Counted from the first letter of the stretch, positions 1 through 6,636 are shown. The stretch: 9,519 bases of DNA from Methyloprofundus sp. (GCA_030636485.1 DAOVWV010000035.1:1-9519); one strand, 5' to 3'. Translations and numbers: made by a program. The notes: generated by a model from the letters alone, not told the origin.

Positions 1-89
1 AAATCAATAAGTAGCTCTTCACTCCCCTCCTCAATAAACAGTTTTTTAAACCCAAAGTCGGTGTAAGGATTGAAATATTTTGTATTCAT
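1..89 (-). CDS. Rpn family nuclease / putative transposase, N-terminal fragment (3' end off window)
   Basis: Reading leftward from an ATG at 89-87, 29 codons stay open to the window edge. They begin MNTKYFNPYTDFGFKKLF and continue with IEEGSEELLIDF. The NPYTDFGFKKLF start followed by an acidic stretch and LLIDF is the characteristic N-terminus of the Rpn / PD-(D/E)XK nuclease family transposases (recombination-promoting nucleases, usually about 250-320 aa). The catalytic D/ExK residues would lie beyond the edge, so intactness cannot be judged. The frame stays open for a while upstream of the ATG, but the family motif begins right at this methionine. No clear Shine-Dalgarno sequence is seen. 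Family members promote RecA-independent recombination in E. coli and are often multicopy. A role here in the neighbouring repeats is not shown. The fragment is short, so the call rests on the motif alone. Confidence 0.8.
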   Translation of the reverse strand, partial: MNTKYFNPYTDFGFKKLFIEEGSEELLID

Positions 90-132
90 GCGATGAAATA
101 TCTTGTTAATTGAAGTGACTTTTTTCTTTTTT

Positions 133-141
133 TGTATAACA
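133..141 (-). promoter_or_regulatory. candidate extended -10 promoter for the Rpn-family gene
   Basis: On the minus strand the sequence reads TGTTATACA, an extended -10 (TGn plus TATACA, 4 of 6 to TATAAT). Transcription would start near 126, leaving a leader of about 37 nt containing an A-rich tract before the ATG at 89. No good -35 box sits at the usual spacing, which is tolerated for extended -10 promoters. This is pattern matching only. Confidence 0.3.
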
Positions 142-239
142 TTCAGTGAAGCAATCCAGCTGAAAGCAATATCAAATCCCCTTATCCTATCAATTTCAAG
201 TCATTTCGTCTATAAATCAGCCATTCAATTATTTTGTAT

Positions 240-441
240 GTAACGTCTCATTATTCACGGGTAAATGCAGGTAAAGCTTGTGCTCAGCTTGATTGGGTAA
301 GGTCGTCATTCCTGAAGTCTACCCGTCAAGCGTGGGCACAAGCGTTATCGGGAATCTACGTTGAACATAGATTCCTGCTAACGGCATGCAGGAATGACGG
401 CTTTTGCATCGTTCAGATGCCAGTGGATAATGAGAAGTGAC
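240..441. repeat. MITE-like palindromic repeat, element 1 (outer inverted repeats around a CGTCATTCC core)
   Basis: The outer arms 240-258 and 423-441 are inverted repeats matching at 16 of 19 positions (13 of 15 over 244-258/423-437). Inside is a core, 304-399, bounded by a perfect 11-bp inverted repeat CGTCATTCCTG / CAGGAATGACG. The core contains a right-hand hairpin ATTCCTGC (371-378) with GCAGGAAT (388-395) and a 9-nt loop. It also has a central palindrome GGAATCTA (351-358) / TAGATTCC (368-375), again with a 9-nt loop. TTTGTAT flanks the element at 233-239 and 443-449, a possible 7-bp target duplication, although the same heptamer also occurs elsewhere nearby. CGTCATTCC palindromes are widespread in proteobacteria and resemble the dRS3/NIME repeats of Neisseria in architecture. 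There is no transposase, so movement would have to be in trans. Confidence 0.65.
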
Positions 442-569
442 CTTTGTATCCTGAACTCAGGTATTTTGAAATAAGAGGTGGGGTATTTTAAAAACATGCT
501 ATCTTTAAGAGAGGTATTTATCTATCGGAAAGCTTACTGTGAAAATCCTTATATCTTGAGGGAGGTAGC

Positions 570-599
570 TTGGTAAGTGTCCAATGATACCGCTATAAA
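570..599 (+). promoter_or_regulatory. candidate sigma-70 promoter for ybaN
   Basis: TTGGTA (570-575) and TATAAA (594-599) are separated by 18 bp, matching the consensus at 4 of 6 and 5 of 6. Transcription would start near 606 and give a leader of about 62 nt. A second candidate, TTGACG (634-639) with AATATA (657-662), would make the mRNA nearly leaderless at the ATG at 668. It is weaker in the -10. Confidence 0.35.
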
Positions 600-667
600 G
601 TCAGATGTCATGATGGTGCACCAGAGCTAATCATTGACGTTGTTTCTGTCTCTAACAATATAAACTT

Positions 668-1066
668 ATGCGTAAAAAAATAAAAAAATATCTATTGATT
701 CTTTGTGGGCTGCTATCTATAGTTCTAGGCATTATTGGTGCGGTATTGCCTATCTTACCAACGACACCCTTTTTAATTCTGGCGCTGGCCTGTTTTTCCA
801 ATAGCTCACCGCGGTTTCACAAAATGCTACTTAATAATCGCTACTTTGGTGCGGCATTGCAACAATGGGAGCAAGACCGCACAATTACCCATGCTTCTAA
901 GATCAAAGCAATGCTCTTGGTAGTGCTTACTTTTTCTTTGTCTATCACTGTACTTCACGGAAGGTTGCCATTACAGCTTGGGTTACTGACTCTTGGGAGT
1001 GTTTTACTGATTTTTATGTGGCGATTGAAAGAGACCAGAGTCATTCCTGCGACTATTATTGATTAA
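668..1066 (+). CDS. ybaN: YbaN-like DUF454 inner-membrane protein
   Basis: This 132-residue membrane protein has the DUF454 (YbaN) hallmark LPILPTTPFLILAL at residues 27-40. It is followed by ACFSNSSPRFHKMLL and a YFGAALQQWEQDRTIT segment, which align closely with what I recall of E. coli YbaN (125 aa). Hydrophobic segments lie at about 7-26, 29-43, 81-97 and 102-118, giving 3-4 membrane passes joined by a basic loop. The biochemical role of the family is unknown, so no function is assigned beyond an inner-membrane location. An in-frame stop just upstream (653-655) and the family N-terminus fix the ATG at 668, but no Shine-Dalgarno sequence precedes it. The gene stands alone. Inverted copies of a palindromic repeat lie on either side, and it converges with tesA. 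Confidence 0.88.
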   Translation: MRKKIKKYLLILCGLLSIVLGIIGAVLPILPTTPFLILALACFSNSSPRFHKMLLNNRYFGAALQQWEQDRTITHASKIKAMLLVVLTFSLSITVLHGRLPLQLGLLTLGSVLLIFMWRLKETRVIPATIID

Positions 1067-1120
1067 AGAGCTGTTTGTGTTTAGTTAAATGAATGGCTCG
1101 ACTTTTTCAGCGATATATAC

Positions 1121-1281
1121 GGCATCCTTCATATAAGCATGAAGGTAGTTTACACTTTTTTCTCGTCATTCCTGCATGTTTTTAGCAGGAATCCATTATG
1201 CACCATAGATTCCCGATACAAGACTTCGGGAATGACGGGGTCAATGAAATTCAAAGTGTAGACCGAGCAATGAAGGATGCC
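1121..1281. repeat. nested palindromic repeat, element 2, between convergent ybaN and tesA
   Basis: Perfect 12-bp terminal inverted repeats GGCATCCTTCAT (1121-1132) and ATGAAGGATGCC (1270-1281) enclose a second pair, TACACTTT (1151-1158) / AAAGTGTA (1253-1260). Inside these is a 74-bp core (1164-1237) bounded by CGTCATTCC / GGAATGACG. The core forms two perfect 8-bp hairpins, each with a 9-nt loop: ATTCCTGC 1168-1175 with GCAGGAAT 1185-1192, and ATTCCCGA 1209-1216 with TCGGGAAT 1226-1233. A further small hairpin CCTTCAT/ATGAAGG (1126-1132/1139-1145) lies in the left arm. The core read on the minus strand aligns along its length with the core of element 1. It ends 8 bp before the tesA stop codon, so it probably also acts as the transcription barrier between the two convergent genes. 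No T-tract typical of an intrinsic terminator was seen at the core. No clear target duplication is visible. Confidence 0.75.
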
Positions 1282-1289
1282 AAATATTT

Positions 1290-1889
1290 TTACAACAAAG
1301 GCAGTAAATAAGGTGCAATATGATTGGCAATAATCGGCTGTGCTTTTGCATTTGGATGCAATCCATCCCGTTGCATCTGCGATTTATCCAGAGCCACATC
1401 TTCAAGTATAAAGGGCACGACAGAGATTTTGTGTTTGCTGGCTACTTTTTGATAGCTGTCATAAAACATATCAGTATATCGTCTGCCATAATTGCTGGGA
1501 ATTCGCATACTGAGCAATAAGACCTGTGCGCCTGATTTTTGAGCCTGCTTAATAATGGCGGAGAGGTTTTTTTGCATCACTTTTAAAGACATCCCTCGCA
1601 AGCCATCATTAGCCCCCAGCTCCAGCAATACAATTTCTGGTTGGTATTGTTTTAATAGCATTGGCAAACGTGCCAGCCCCCCTGCTGTCGTATCCCCACT
1701 AATACTTGCGTTAATCATAGTATAATCAGGATGACTTTTTGTTAACTTTTGCTCCAGTATCGCCACCCAGCCATGCTGTACCTCGAAGCCATAGCTGGCA
1801 CTGATGCTATCGCCTAAAACAACAATTGACTTTGCCTGTGTTATTGCCGAGAGACACAGCATCATGCCGATTAATAACAATTTAAACAT
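1290..1889 (-). CDS. tesA: TesA: periplasmic GDSL thioesterase I / lysophospholipase L1
   Basis: This SGNH/GDSL hydrolase acts on acyl-CoA and other acyl thioesters, lysophospholipids and small esters in the periplasm. Numbering from the TTG at 1892 (200 aa), residues 1-20 form a signal peptide cleaved after TQA. GDSISASYG carries nucleophile S29; G66 and N95 (in GAND) form the oxyanion hole; DGLH supplies D176 and H179. The spacing fits E. coli TesA (S10, G44, N73, D154, H157 of the mature enzyme). I prefer the next codon, ATG at 1889-1887 (199 aa). GGAG (1900-1897) lies 7 nt before it, but only 4 nt before the TTG. The start leaves just 2 bp to the divergent ybbA start, so the leader and promoter lie inside ybbA. 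Its 3' end faces the palindromic element 2. Confidence 0.93.
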   Translation of the reverse strand: MFKLLLIGMMLCLSAITQAKSIVVLGDSISASYGFEVQHGWVAILEQKLTKSHPDYTMINASISGDTTAGGLARLPMLLKQYQPEIVLLELGANDGLRGMSLKVMQKNLSAIIKQAQKSGAQVLLLSMRIPSNYGRRYTDMFYDSYQKVASKHKISVVPFILEDVALDKSQMQRDGLHPNAKAQPIIANHIAPYLLPLL

Positions 1890-1891
1890 CA

Positions 1892-2581
1892 ATGAACTCC
1901 AAAATAGATAAAAATAACGCCAGTATTATAGCGGTTGATAACTTATATAAAACAGTCAACAGTCATAATGGCCCTTTGACTATCTTGTCATCAGTAGCCT
2001 TTAGAATCAAATCTGCTGAGAGTGTGGCTATTATTGGTGCGTCGGGTTCCGGTAAATCAACCTTACTGAGTTTACTGGCAGGGTTGGATGTTGCCAGCTC
2101 GGGAACGATAAAAATATTAGGCAAATCCATGAGTGAACTAGATGAAGATGGCCGCGCAGCTTTGCGTCATAAGGCGATTGGCTTTGTATTTCAATCCTTT
2201 CAGTTATTGCCTAATCTGAATGCGTTGGAAAATGTGATGTTACCACTGGAACTGGCGGGAGATAAAAAGGCAAAAACCTTAGCAACCGATTTACTCGGCC
2301 GCGTCGGTTTAAGCCAGCGTTTAACACATATTCCCAGTCAATTATCAGGGGGTGAGCAGCAGCGTGTTGCACTGGCGCGCGCCTTTGTCACCCGGCCGAA
2401 AATCCTGTTTGCCGATGAACCGACAGGAAATCTGGATAGTAGCACAGGCGATAATATTATTAATCTATTGTTTGAGTTGAATAAAGAAAACCAGACCACA
2501 CTGGTTCTGGTCACGCATGACCAACGCCTGGCACAGCGCTGTGAGCGTATTATTGAATTAAAATCCGGGTGTATTGTATGA
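1892..2581 (+). CDS. ybbA: YbbA: ABC transporter ATPase of the MacB/LolD type
   Basis: This 229-residue ATP-binding subunit partners the YbbP permease in an ABC system of the mechanotransmission (MacB/LolCDE) class, acting at the inner membrane. All ATPase motifs are intact: Walker A GASGSGKST (49-57), Q-loop Q101 in FVFQSF, signature LSGGE (151-155), Walker B ILFADEP (171-177) and H-loop H209. FADEPTGNLD and LNALENVMLP match YbbA rather than a generic importer ATPase. The ATG lies 2 bp from the divergent tesA start and has no Shine-Dalgarno sequence (upstream is ACAATTTAAACATCA). I see no convincing promoter inside tesA, so how it is expressed is unclear. The stop codon TGA overlaps the ybbP ATG as ATGA, implying translational coupling. 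The close relative LolD is the main alternative; the tesA neighbour and the single large permease favour YbbA. Confidence 0.92.
   Translation: MNSKIDKNNASIIAVDNLYKTVNSHNGPLTILSSVAFRIKSAESVAIIGASGSGKSTLLSLLAGLDVASSGTIKILGKSMSELDEDGRAALRHKAIGFVFQSFQLLPNLNALENVMLPLELAGDKKAKTLATDLLGRVGLSQRLTHIPSQLSGGEQQRVALARAFVTRPKILFADEPTGNLDSSTGDNIINLLFELNKENQTTLVLVTHDQRLAQRCERIIELKSGCIV
1925..1930 (-). promoter_or_regulatory. tesA -10 box inside the ybbA coding region
   Basis: The minus strand reads a perfect TATAAT here. Transcription would begin near 1918, giving a leader of about 29 nt that includes the GGAG at 1900-1897 and the tesA ATG at 1889. The -35 region at standard spacing (around 1948-1953) is poor; a TTGACT at 1959-1954 is 23 bp away, too far for ordinary sigma-70 spacing. 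The position relative to the gene supports it, but the -35 does not. Confidence 0.45.
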
Positions 2582-5061
2582 ATGGTTTACGCCTGGCATT
2601 GCGTTTTTTACGTCGGGATAGTCGCTCCGGGGAATTAACATTATTAATGCTGGCCTTAATCATTGCGGTTGCAAGCTCAACAGCGATCAGTTTATTTGCG
2701 AATCGCATTAATCGCAGCATGAACTATCAGGCGGCTGAATTTTTAGCGGCAGACCTGGTATTAAGTAGTCCTGACCCTATTAGCGGCTATATTTTACAGC
2801 AAGCGGATAATCTGGGCTTAAAGCAATCTCAGGGCACTGAGTTTTCCAGCGTATTGATGGAAAATGATGAGTTTTTATTGGCTGGGGTAAAAGCTGTCAG
2901 TGCAAATTATCCTTTATATGGCTACTTAAAAATAAGGCAGCAAAGTTATGCTCAGGAGCAAACGGTTTTTCATGGGCCAAAACCAGGTGAAGCCTGGGTA
3001 GAGTCCCGAATTTTATCGGCCTTAAAACTTAAATTAGGCGACCCATTAAGAGTCGGCGAGCAGGCTTTGCGCATTAGCCAGATAATCACCTATGAGCCTG
3101 ATAAACGCGGGGACTTATATAGCTTATCGCCCCGGGTGATGATTAATGCCGCTGACCTGGAGGCAACACGGGTATTGCAGCCCGGCAGCCATGTCCACCG
3201 CTTCTTTCAATTTGCCGGAGCCGAAGAGAATATCATCAAGTTTAAACGCTGGCTAGAGCCAAAAGTGACTGTTTCTCAGCGCATTATGGATGTTTATGAA
3301 GATAGGCCAAAACTGGGCTCTGCATTAAAAAAAGCGGAACGCTATCTTGGTTTGTCCAGTATTGTGGTGATTCTGATTTCCGGTGTCGCGATTGCAATGG
3401 CAACACGGCGTTATAGTGAGCGGCATTTTAATAGTACGGCTATTTTGCGCTGCCTGGGATATAAACAAAATCAGGTACTGCAATTATTTTTATGGCAATT
3501 TTTATTACTCGGTTTGATTGCCAGTAGCATAGGCTGTGCACTGGGCTGGGTCAGTCAGGAAGTTCTCTTGTATACCTTGCGTGAACTATTGCCTGCCAAG
3601 GTCGCCACCCCTAGCATACTGGCGGTTTTATTTGGCATGATGATGGGCATTGTGGTGTTATTTGGCTTTGCCTTGCCGCCTTTATTACGCTTAAAACAGG
3701 TATCGCCCTTACGTATATTACGCCGTGACCTGGTGCCATTACCCAGTAGCGCCTGGCTGGTTTATGGTCTGGCTTTAACCCTACTCTTTGCCTTAATCAG
3801 CCAATATACCGGTGATTTAAAGCTGACCCTGAGCATTATCGGCTCCTGTGCGCTGAGCTTATTGATTATCGGGGGATTGGTTTATCTGCTATTAACGGCG
3901 ACTCGCTTATTATTGGCGCATGTCAATTTGACCTGGCGTTTTGGCTTACAAGGCTTATCCAGAAACAGACAATCGAATACCGTACAGGTTTTAGCCTTTA
4001 GCATCACGATGCTGGCGATTATATTAAGCTTTACCGTACGCACGGATTTAATCAATGACTGGCAGCAGCATTTACCGGAAGAGGCGCCCAATCACTTTGC
4101 ACTGAATGTTTTTGCTGACCAAAAAGAGGCATTGGAACAGGAGTTAAAGCAGCAGGGCGTAAAAATCAGTCACTTCTATCCCGTCGTCAGAGGTCGTCTG
4201 GTAGCCATTAATTCAATACCGGTACAACAAATAGTGACTAAAGAGTCACAGGGGGAACGTGCGATACACCGGGATCTCAGTTTAACCTGGACACAAAAGC
4301 CACCTCAGGATAATAAAATTGTTGCCGGTCTTTGGCAGGCACAGCGAAAACCCGGCATGGTTTCAATTGAGCAGAAACTGGCAAAAAGCCTTAAGGTCAA
4401 ACTCGGCGATACACTGACATTTACCATTGCCAGTCAGCAGATAACGGCACAGGTTGACAGTATTCGCAAAGTTAACTGGGATACCATGAAGCCCAATTTC
4501 TATATGATGTTTTCACCGGGGAGTATCGACCAGTTTGCCTATACCTATATCACCAGTTTTTATTTAGCGGCAGAAAAGAAAGATTTATTGAATCAGCTAC
4601 TCAAACATTACCCGGCAATGACGCTACTGGACGTGGATTTATTATTGCAACAAATTAAACGCATTCTGACCCAGCTGACCGCTGCGATTAATTATTTATT
4701 ATATTTTGCCTTAATTGCCGGATTTCTAGTGTTATTCGCCGCGGTGCAAACAACACTGGATGAGCGTATTTATACCGGTGTATTAATGCGTACCTTAGGG
4801 GCTAAACGCCGCTTTTTACAAAAAATACAGTGGATAGAATTTAGTGTATTGGGTTTTATCGCAGGTTTGTTAGCGGTATTGATGGCGCAGCTGGTTATTT
4901 TTTCCTTATATCATTTTGTGTTAAAAATGGATTTTAATATTAACCTGACTCTGTGTTTGCTGTTTCCCATTGCCTCTGCCCTGTTTATTGGGCTGGCGGG
5001 TTTTTGGGGAACGCGCTCGGTGGTTAGCCAGTCCCCCATGAAAGTACTGCGGGAGTTATAG
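2578..5061 (+). CDS. ybbP: YbbP: FtsX-family ABC transporter permease
   Basis: This 827-residue membrane protein is the permease partner of YbbA. About ten hydrophobic segments are visible: roughly 19-41, 259-278, 300-325, 345-370, 392-410, 415-440, 468-488, 700-725, 752-778 and 788-808. They make two FtsX-like domains, each with a large extracytoplasmic insert (about 42-258 and 490-698). ILRCLGYKQNQV (289-300) and LMRTLGAKRRFL (736-747) are the duplicated coupling-region motifs of the family, and the protein ends in the typical SPMKVLREL. E. coli YbbP is about 804 aa, so the gene appears complete. I chose the ATG at 2578, which overlaps the ybbA stop, over a GTG at 2569 that would add three residues. 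The physiological substrate of YbbAP is not established in general; the tesA neighbour suggests lipid or envelope chemistry, which is inference. Confidence 0.92.
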   Translation: MNGLRLALRFLRRDSRSGELTLLMLALIIAVASSTAISLFANRINRSMNYQAAEFLAADLVLSSPDPISGYILQQADNLGLKQSQGTEFSSVLMENDEFLLAGVKAVSANYPLYGYLKIRQQSYAQEQTVFHGPKPGEAWVESRILSALKLKLGDPLRVGEQALRISQIITYEPDKRGDLYSLSPRVMINAADLEATRVLQPGSHVHRFFQFAGAEENIIKFKRWLEPKVTVSQRIMDVYEDRPKLGSALKKAERYLGLSSIVVILISGVAIAMATRRYSERHFNSTAILRCLGYKQNQVLQLFLWQFLLLGLIASSIGCALGWVSQEVLLYTLRELLPAKVATPSILAVLFGMMMGIVVLFGFALPPLLRLKQVSPLRILRRDLVPLPSSAWLVYGLALTLLFALISQYTGDLKLTLSIIGSCALSLLIIGGLVYLLLTATRLLLAHVNLTWRFGLQGLSRNRQSNTVQVLAFSITMLAIILSFTVRTDLINDWQQHLPEEAPNHFALNVFADQKEALEQELKQQGVKISHFYPVVRGRLVAINSIPVQQIVTKESQGERAIHRDLSLTWTQKPPQDNKIVAGLWQAQRKPGMVSIEQKLAKSLKVKLGDTLTFTIASQQITAQVDSIRKVNWDTMKPNFYMMFSPGSIDQFAYTYITSFYLAAEKKDLLNQLLKHYPAMTLLDVDLLLQQIKRILTQLTAAINYLLYFALIAGFLVLFAAVQTTLDERIYTGVLMRTLGAKRRFLQKIQWIEFSVLGFIAGLLAVLMAQLVIFSLYHFVLKMDFNINLTLCLLFPIASALFIGLAGFWGTRSVVSQSPMKVLREL

Positions 5062-5173
5062 AGCCCTTTTTAACTCTGCTGGGTACACATGATGATGGGC
5101 ATAGATCAAATAAAACCGACTCCCCTTGAGATGCTTCAGCTTAAAGTGCGGGCTATTTTGAGCTACCTACTCA

Positions 5174-5202
5174 TTGATAAACTGGTAAAATACCCCTATC
5201 TT
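5174..5202 (+). promoter_or_regulatory. candidate sigma-70 promoter for proC-yggT
   Basis: TTGATA (5174-5179, 5 of 6 to TTGACA) and TATCTT (5197-5202, 4 of 6 to TATAAT) are separated by exactly 17 bp. Transcription would start near 5209, about 25 nt before the proC ATG. The rest of the 172-bp gap after ybbP (5062-5173) shows no convincing terminator or coding frame. Confidence 0.5.
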
Positions 5203-5233
5203 AAATAAAAGTATTATGGAAATAATTTAAATA

Positions 5234-6061
5234 ATGAAAACAAAAAAAATTGGATTTATCGGCGGCGGCAATATGGCGAATAGCCTGATCAGTGGGTTAA
5301 TTGCCAGTGGCCATTCGGCACAACAAATCTGGGTCGCCGATGCGGATCAGCAAAAACTATCAAGCCTGGCAACCAGTATGCACGTGAATACCTCTGCAAC
5401 AAATGATGCATTGATTGCAGAAGTGGATGTGGTGGTATTGGCGGTTAAACCACAAGCAATTGCAGCAGTGATTAAAGAGTCTATTGCCAGCTTTAAGCTC
5501 GCCAATGTTTTAATTGTTTCAATTGCTGCCGGCATCAACCAGCACAGCTTAAGTCAGTGGTTGGGGGCAGATAAAGCCATTGTCCGCTGTATGCCTAATA
5601 CACCGGCATTAGTACAGACGGGAGCAACAGGACTGCATGCTAATCAAAATGTTTCTGATGAACAGCATGATTTGGCTGAAAACATCATGCGATCTGTTGG
5701 AATTTCCATCTGGGTTGACGATGAAAATGAATTGGATGCGGTGACGGCTGTTTCAGGCAGTGGCCCAGCATATTTCTTTTTGCTCATGGAAGCAATGGAA
5801 AAATCAGCACTGGAGTTAGGTCTGACAGAACATACGGCACGCTTATTAATAGAGCAAACCGCATTAGACGCAGCAAAAATAGCCCTGGAATCCAGTGAGT
5901 CACCCGCAGAACTAAGGGCTCGAGTCACTTCACCAGGCGGAACCACTGAGCAAGCGATCAACACCTTTAATCAAGGTGACTTGAGCGGCTTAGTCAGTAA
6001 GGCAATGCAGGCTGCACACAAGCGTTCAGTTGAGCTGGCTAAAGAATTAGGGGATAACTAG
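5234..6061 (+). CDS. proC: ProC: pyrroline-5-carboxylate reductase
   Basis: This 275-residue cytosolic enzyme reduces 1-pyrroline-5-carboxylate to L-proline with NAD(P)H, the last step of proline synthesis. The N-terminal Rossmann fold opens with GFIGGGNMA (7-15). VVLAVKPQ (67-74), VRCMPNTPALV (117-127) and VSGSGPAYFF (173-182) are the conserved cofactor and substrate regions. RARVTSPGGTTEQAI (228-242) is the P5CR signature of the C-terminal dimerisation domain. Length is normal for the family (about 270). ATG at 5234 gives the family N-terminus KKIGFIG; only a weak GGA (5218-5220) lies upstream as a possible ribosome site. Its TAG stop shares one base with the yggT GTG. In many gammaproteobacteria yggS precedes proC; here the preceding gene is ybbP. 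Confidence 0.95.
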   Translation: MKTKKIGFIGGGNMANSLISGLIASGHSAQQIWVADADQQKLSSLATSMHVNTSATNDALIAEVDVVVLAVKPQAIAAVIKESIASFKLANVLIVSIAAGINQHSLSQWLGADKAIVRCMPNTPALVQTGATGLHANQNVSDEQHDLAENIMRSVGISIWVDDENELDAVTAVSGSGPAYFFLLMEAMEKSALELGLTEHTARLLIEQTALDAAKIALESSESPAELRARVTSPGGTTEQAINTFNQGDLSGLVSKAMQAAHKRSVELAKELGDN

Positions 6062-6636
6062 TGGACTCCTCCTATCTAAGTAACCCGATTATTTTTTTAT
6101 TAGACACCGCTTTTTCCTTTTATATTTTAGCGGTATTACTGCGCTTTCTAATACAGTGGTCTGGTGGAGATTTCTATAATCCGATCTCACAATTTCTGGT
6201 AAAAATAACCCACCCACCCCTCCGTTTATTACGCCGTTATATACCGGCGGTGGGAAAACTGGACACCTCATCTATCGTATTGTTGATGTCATTGCAGATG
6301 ATTTCTGACTTTTTGGTGCTAACCTTAAAAGGCATGTTCTTTAGTTTTGCAGCACTGGCGTTATTATCATTTAGCCAACTCGTATCATTACTGATCAATG
6401 TATTTGTGTTTGCAGTTTTTGCACGGGCACTTTTAAGCTGGTTAAATCCTGGTACTTTTAATGCTGCGTCAAATCTACTTTATAGTTTAACGGAACCATT
6501 ACTCGTCTCTTGTCGGCGCATGATTCCTGATATTGGTGGCATTGATTTATCACCGCTTATTGTGTTGCTTGGCTTGCAGCTGGCGAAAATGCTAATCATT
6601 CCGCCTTTGCAGCAATTAATCACTCTGGTTGGATGA
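6061..6636 (+). CDS. yggT: YggT family integral membrane protein
   Basis: This 191-residue protein has two YGGT repeats. The first contains LLRFLIQWSGGDFYNPISQF (27-46) and PLRLLRRYIPAVG; the second contains FARALLSWLNPG, LLVSCRRMIPDIGG and IDLSPLIVLLGLQ. Each repeat gives about two membrane segments (roughly 8-30, 68-90, 94-127 and 161-185). E. coli YggT has 188 aa and the same layout. YggT is linked to osmotic/ion stress in some bacteria and to SepF/Ylm-type division clusters in others; no specific activity is claimed. The start is GTG at 6061, sharing a base with the proC stop codon. AGGGG (6049-6053) lies 7 nt before it, which fixes the start and suggests coupled translation. No clear terminator follows in 6637-6820. 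Confidence 0.9.
   Translation: MDSSYLSNPIIFLLDTAFSFYILAVLLRFLIQWSGGDFYNPISQFLVKITHPPLRLLRRYIPAVGKLDTSSIVLLMSLQMISDFLVLTLKGMFFSFAALALLSFSQLVSLLINVFVFAVFARALLSWLNPGTFNAASNLLYSLTEPLLVSCRRMIPDIGGIDLSPLIVLLGLQLAKMLIIPPLQQLITLVG

Larger units (their letters stand above)
90..667. other. 578-bp AT-rich intergenic region with a palindromic repeat in its middle
   Basis: The space between the leftward Rpn-family gene and the rightward ybaN gene holds no convincing coding frame. A TTG-started frame at 234-440 coincides exactly with the palindromic repeat and looks like a by-product of it. The flanks (90-239 and 442-667) are AT-rich. The heptamer TTTGTAT occurs at 131-137, 233-239 and 443-449 here, plus 79-85 inside the Rpn gene. 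GGTATTT occurs three times (460-466, 482-488, 513-519). The only other signals seen are promoter-like sequences for the two outward-facing genes. Confidence 0.6.

Noticed and set aside
234..440. 68-residue open frame with a TTG start
   Set aside because: It coincides with palindromic element 1 from end to end, has no ribosome site, and its sequence is the translation of inverted repeats; no protein family is recognisable.
1..1281. CRISPR array or attachment site made of the repeats
   Set aside because: There are only two repeat cores, in opposite orientation, about 760 bp apart and with a gene between them; no regular spacers and no integrase or tRNA.
1320..1520. Plus-strand frame within tesA
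   Set aside because: It is antisense to the conserved C-terminal part of TesA, which includes the DGLH motif, and has no family resemblance.
3882..4091. Minus-strand frame within ybbP
   Set aside because: Shadow of a clearly coding permease; no recognisable product.
5347..5964. Minus-strand frames across proC
   Set aside because: They are antisense to well-conserved ProC motifs and arise from codon bias; no supporting start signals.
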